NCBI GenBank assembly: GCA_004802725.1
Contig: SGPM01000109.1
Span: forward strand, 65,661 to 75,695
DNA: 10,035 bases
Direction of reading: 5' to 3'
Source of the DNA: Antrodiella citrinella
Lineage: Eukaryota; Basidiomycota; Agaricomycetes; Polyporales; Steccherinaceae
Shown here: positions 8,119 through 10,035 of the stretch, in pieces
Position numbering within the stretch: the stretch's first letter is position 1
Layout of the letters: every line of letters starts with the position of its first letter
The notes under the pieces: model-generated
The model's input: the letters and a program-made list of their open reading frames with translations, nothing else
Told to the model about the DNA's origin: nothing
Database searches by the model: none
Position numbers and translations under genes: made by a program

Positions 8119-9192
8119 TGATGAGCTCCGATTCTCGCTGGTACCCGCGCGCCGCTATTACGCACCGACTAGCACCCATCCGCCTCTACCTCAGCACCTT
8201 CGAAGACTTCCCGGCCGCTACTTCGACTCGTACTCACGTCCGAAGCTCCCGACGATCGACCCGCGCGTCACCCGCGACTTCCGAAACCTTCGAATTCACA
8301 TCCGCGCATCGTCCGGAACCCAGCGAGAGCTACACGTCCACCTCCGTTACTCCCTTTCATGCCCTCGTTTGTATATCGTATCCCCCTCGGACATTGTATC
8401 GTACTTTCCGGACCTTTCTCGTACTTTCCGGACCTTTCTCGTACCTTCTCGGACACTTTCGTTCATCTCATTTCTTACTTATCGACTCTTTCTCGTAAAC
8501 TACCGATTTGATTAGTCCGTATCCTACTATAAGTAGGCGCACTATGTACATTAGAACAAAAAGAAGATCCCCCTCCCCTTTTCCCCCTTAATACCTGTGA
8601 GAGCGAAGATTTCACGAACCCTTGCGAACCGCGTGTGTATATTTCCATTGCGACCCCCTTTTGCGTTCTTTGGTTATCCTGCGTTTACTGTGTTGCGTTG
8701 CGTTTCTCACAAGCCCCGAGTTTTACTGCGTTTACTACTGCGTTCACCTTCTACTGCGACCCCATTGCTTTTACGACCCTCTCAATGCCGTGTTTTCCCC
8801 CCTGCTCGCTGTTCGATATACCGCTATCGTCCCAGCCGCCCCTTCTTTATCTTCGCAATATCGCCCGCGGCCCATCGGTCCGGACACTCTCGGACCTATT
8901 TCTGTCAACCTGGTATCTCCCGCGGACTCTCTCGATCGTGTTTTACCAGTCATACAGTCACGACATATCTATTCCGCGCGGTCTAGTACTTCTCCGCAGG
9001 CCCCGTAGCTATTTTGGTACTTCGCCCGTGCGGCTTCGCAGGTCATCGGGCATTGCGCGAGTCATCTCGGACGACATACGAACATTACTGGACTACTCTA
9101 CTCTATTCCTAGGTCCTCGGCCCACCCTTACGACTCCTCTACTTACGCCCTTACGTGGTGTCCTCCTCCTGGAGTACCCCCATTGTTGGGTG
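8119..9192 (+). mobile_element. Probable non-coding LTR-element sequence of a second family
   Basis: This CT-rich block starts next to the point where hAT homology ends (about 8112-8120). It has a TATA-like CTATAAGTAGG (8527-8537), an A-rich then C-rich stretch (8555-8590), 20-bp tandem repeats (8400-8459) and a TGCGTT-rich segment (8656-8760). That order of promoter box, possible RNA start and CT-rich tail suits an LTR and the leader behind it. Three + frames stay open over 8597-9204 but are Arg/Ser/Pro/Phe-rich and show no gag, protease, reverse transcriptase or integrase motif. The right boundary and any duplication are not secure. It could instead be the 3' tail of a larger element. Confidence 0.35.
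8400..8459 (+). repeat. 20-bp tandem repeat, about 3 copies
   Basis: The unit CGTACTTTCCGGACCTTTCT occurs exactly at 8400-8419 and 8420-8439, and in degenerate form at 8440-8459 (CGTACCTTCTCGGACACTTT). A still weaker unit, CGTATCCCCCTCGGACATTG, precedes them from about 8378. The array lies about 70-130 bp upstream of the TATA-like box at 8527, a position where LTRs often carry tandem enhancer units. Confidence 0.75.
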
Positions 9193-9618
9193 TGTTACTT
9201 CTGAGTTCAGGAGCCCGTCTGGTGCATCAACGGAGGATGGACAAAGTCCAGATCGGAGGCAGATAGTAGATAAGTGGAAGCATGTAGGGGGCGAGGACTA
9301 TGACTGGAGGTCACTGACCAGAACATGAGGGAAACATGAACATCTGGTGAGGACAACGGAGGAAAGAGTAATAAAGGAAAGAGGAGTCCAATGGGTAAAT
9401 CATACCGAATGAGGAGGAGCACGGAGGTCTCCGAAGTAGCTCTGAATGTCCGGTAAGAAAACATGAGCTCAACAGGAAAGCTCAGTAGATCATCACGGCA
9501 TAAAACCCGTGAGCTCAAGATTTCTCAGTCAGAACGGATGCTACCGCGGAGGTGTCCTGGTGAACCTCAGAGACCGGGCTCGGAGGGGTCCAGGTGGTAA
9601 GTCTGCACGAATATAACA
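9193..9618 (+). mobile_element. Possible further LTR (LTR-D)
   Basis: The segment begins TGTTACTTC and ends ATATAACA, so TGTTA/TAACA ends are inverted, as in LTR-A and LTR-B. It is purine-rich on the + strand, and it shares with LTR-A the 11-mer GGTGAGGACAA (9346-9356 and 6298-6308) and then GGAGTCCA followed by GGGTAA in the same order but at different spacing. The flanks (GGGTG left, GTGAG right) are not a duplication. No coding motif is visible in any frame. It may be a diverged LTR, or internal 3' sequence of the element whose LTR begins at 9644. Confidence 0.35.
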
Positions 9619-9619
9619 G

Positions 9620-9643
9620 TGAGGGAAGACAGGGTAGGGTTGG
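9620..9643 (+). other. Purine tract abutting LTR-C (possible polypurine tract)
   Basis: Between LTR-D and LTR-C lies GAGGGAAGACAGGGTAGGG and then TTGG, almost all purines and directly upstream of TGTTACGAC. LTR retrotransposons prime plus-strand DNA from a purine tract immediately 5' of the 3' LTR, so LTR-C may be a 3' LTR. The surrounding DNA is purine-rich anyway, which weakens the call. Confidence 0.3.
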
Positions 9644-9967
9644 TGTTACGACAAAGCATGCTAAGCCTGTCAAGTCTAGTCTGAGTGTATCTGGGTTCTT
9701 GCTTAAGACACTTTGTATAATGAACAAAGGAGGTCAAGCTGAAGATAATCCTCAGCGAGACTACAGGTACAGATATGCTGAGTCAAAGTAAAGGAATAAG
9801 CAGAAAGGCTTGATAGTACTATTACGATTCCTGAAGAATGAAGGAAATCGTTCTTACTGAGAATTTGGCGCAGAGCGCGTGAGCGGAAATCTTTTCTCCC
9901 CAAACCGTGGGAATCCATTTGTTTTGTAGTCTCATTACAATGATCATCAGTAAAATTTGTTACCTAT
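9644..9967 (+). mobile_element. LTR of the LTR-B family (LTR-C), right end uncertain
   Basis: It starts TGTTACGACAAAG, identical to the first 13 bases of LTR-B. It also shares the sequence around TTGCTTA(A/G)GACA, the block AACAAAGGAGGTCAAGCTGA (9723-9742), CAGCGAGACT and GAGTCAA in the same order. Similarity fades after about 9835. The likely end is near AAAATTTGTTACC (9952-9964), a degenerate match to the AAAACTGTAACA end of LTR-B, but no clean TG...CA end or duplication is visible. The region is shorter than LTR-B and has small deletions relative to it. Confidence 0.7.
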
Positions 9968-9979
9968 AAGCGCTGGCTG

Positions 9980-10018
9980 ATGTCGGGTATTGGACCCCAT
10001 CATTACCGGTCCCGACAT
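9980..10018. repeat. 8-bp inverted repeat at the right edge
   Basis: ATGTCGGG (9980-9987) and CCCGACAT (10011-10018) are exact reverse complements, with further partial pairing inside (TTGG and CC/GG patches). It lies just past the apparent end of LTR-C. It may be a hairpin end of another mobile element that continues outside the window. Confidence 0.4.
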
Positions 10019-10035
10019 TTCACCGCTGTCCAGTA

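Noticed and set aside
9207..9518. 103-codon - frame as a gene
   Set aside because: Leu/Ser/Pro-rich by-product of the purine-rich + strand in LTR-D; no motif.
1..10035. tRNA, rRNA, CRISPR array or bacterial operon features
   Set aside because: No tRNA B-box-like signature, no regular spaced repeats and no prokaryotic gene layout were seen; introns and LTRs point to a fungus.

Overview
The window looks like gene-sparse chromosomal DNA of a filamentous basidiomycete fungus, probably a mushroom-forming one. The support is indirect: very short introns (50-77 nt) with GT(A/G)NGN donors and CTNAY-like branch sites, a pyrimidine-rich leader before the one clear gene, moderately high GC, and a right half built of LTR and hAT transposon debris. 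The first ~730 bases carry many ambiguous bases, as at a poor-quality contig edge.

Layout. Positions 1-1512 hold no gene I can support. A CT-rich leader (about 1513-1650) precedes the only confident host gene (1654-3110, + strand, one 77-nt intron). It encodes a disordered, Pro/Ser/Arg-rich protein of 459 residues whose last 23 residues hold a YAG block followed by an LPVP block. This is the arrangement that Edc1/PNRC-type decapping activators use to touch Dcp2 and Dcp1, so the gene is probably an mRNA-decapping co-activator. A well-formed 50-nt intron appears to lie in its 3'UTR. From about 3203 to 5650 the + strand is strongly pyrimidine-rich, and its many open frames look like by-products of composition. 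Two small spliced reading frames at 5653-6165 are only candidates.

From 6240 rightwards the sequence is a transposon nest. A hAT-family transposase gene on the - strand (6695-8112) keeps about 285 open codons over four exons, but has lost both its N-terminal and C-terminal parts. A 382-bp solo LTR (7086-7467, - orientation) sits inside its third exon, flanked by a perfect 5-bp target-site duplication; removing it restores the transposase frame. A related LTR in + orientation (6240-6694) ends exactly where the transposase stops and has no duplication, suggesting that recombination or deletion removed the C-terminal part. The right edge carries a third relative (from 9644, preceded by a purine tract), a probable further LTR (9193-9618), and a CT-rich block with a TATA-like box and 20-bp tandem repeats (8119-9192) that looks like non-coding LTR-element sequence of another family.

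Nothing here is a multi-gene operon-like system. The most biologically interesting points are the decapping-type C-terminus with its 3'UTR intron, and the base-exact insertion history of the hAT/LTR nest.
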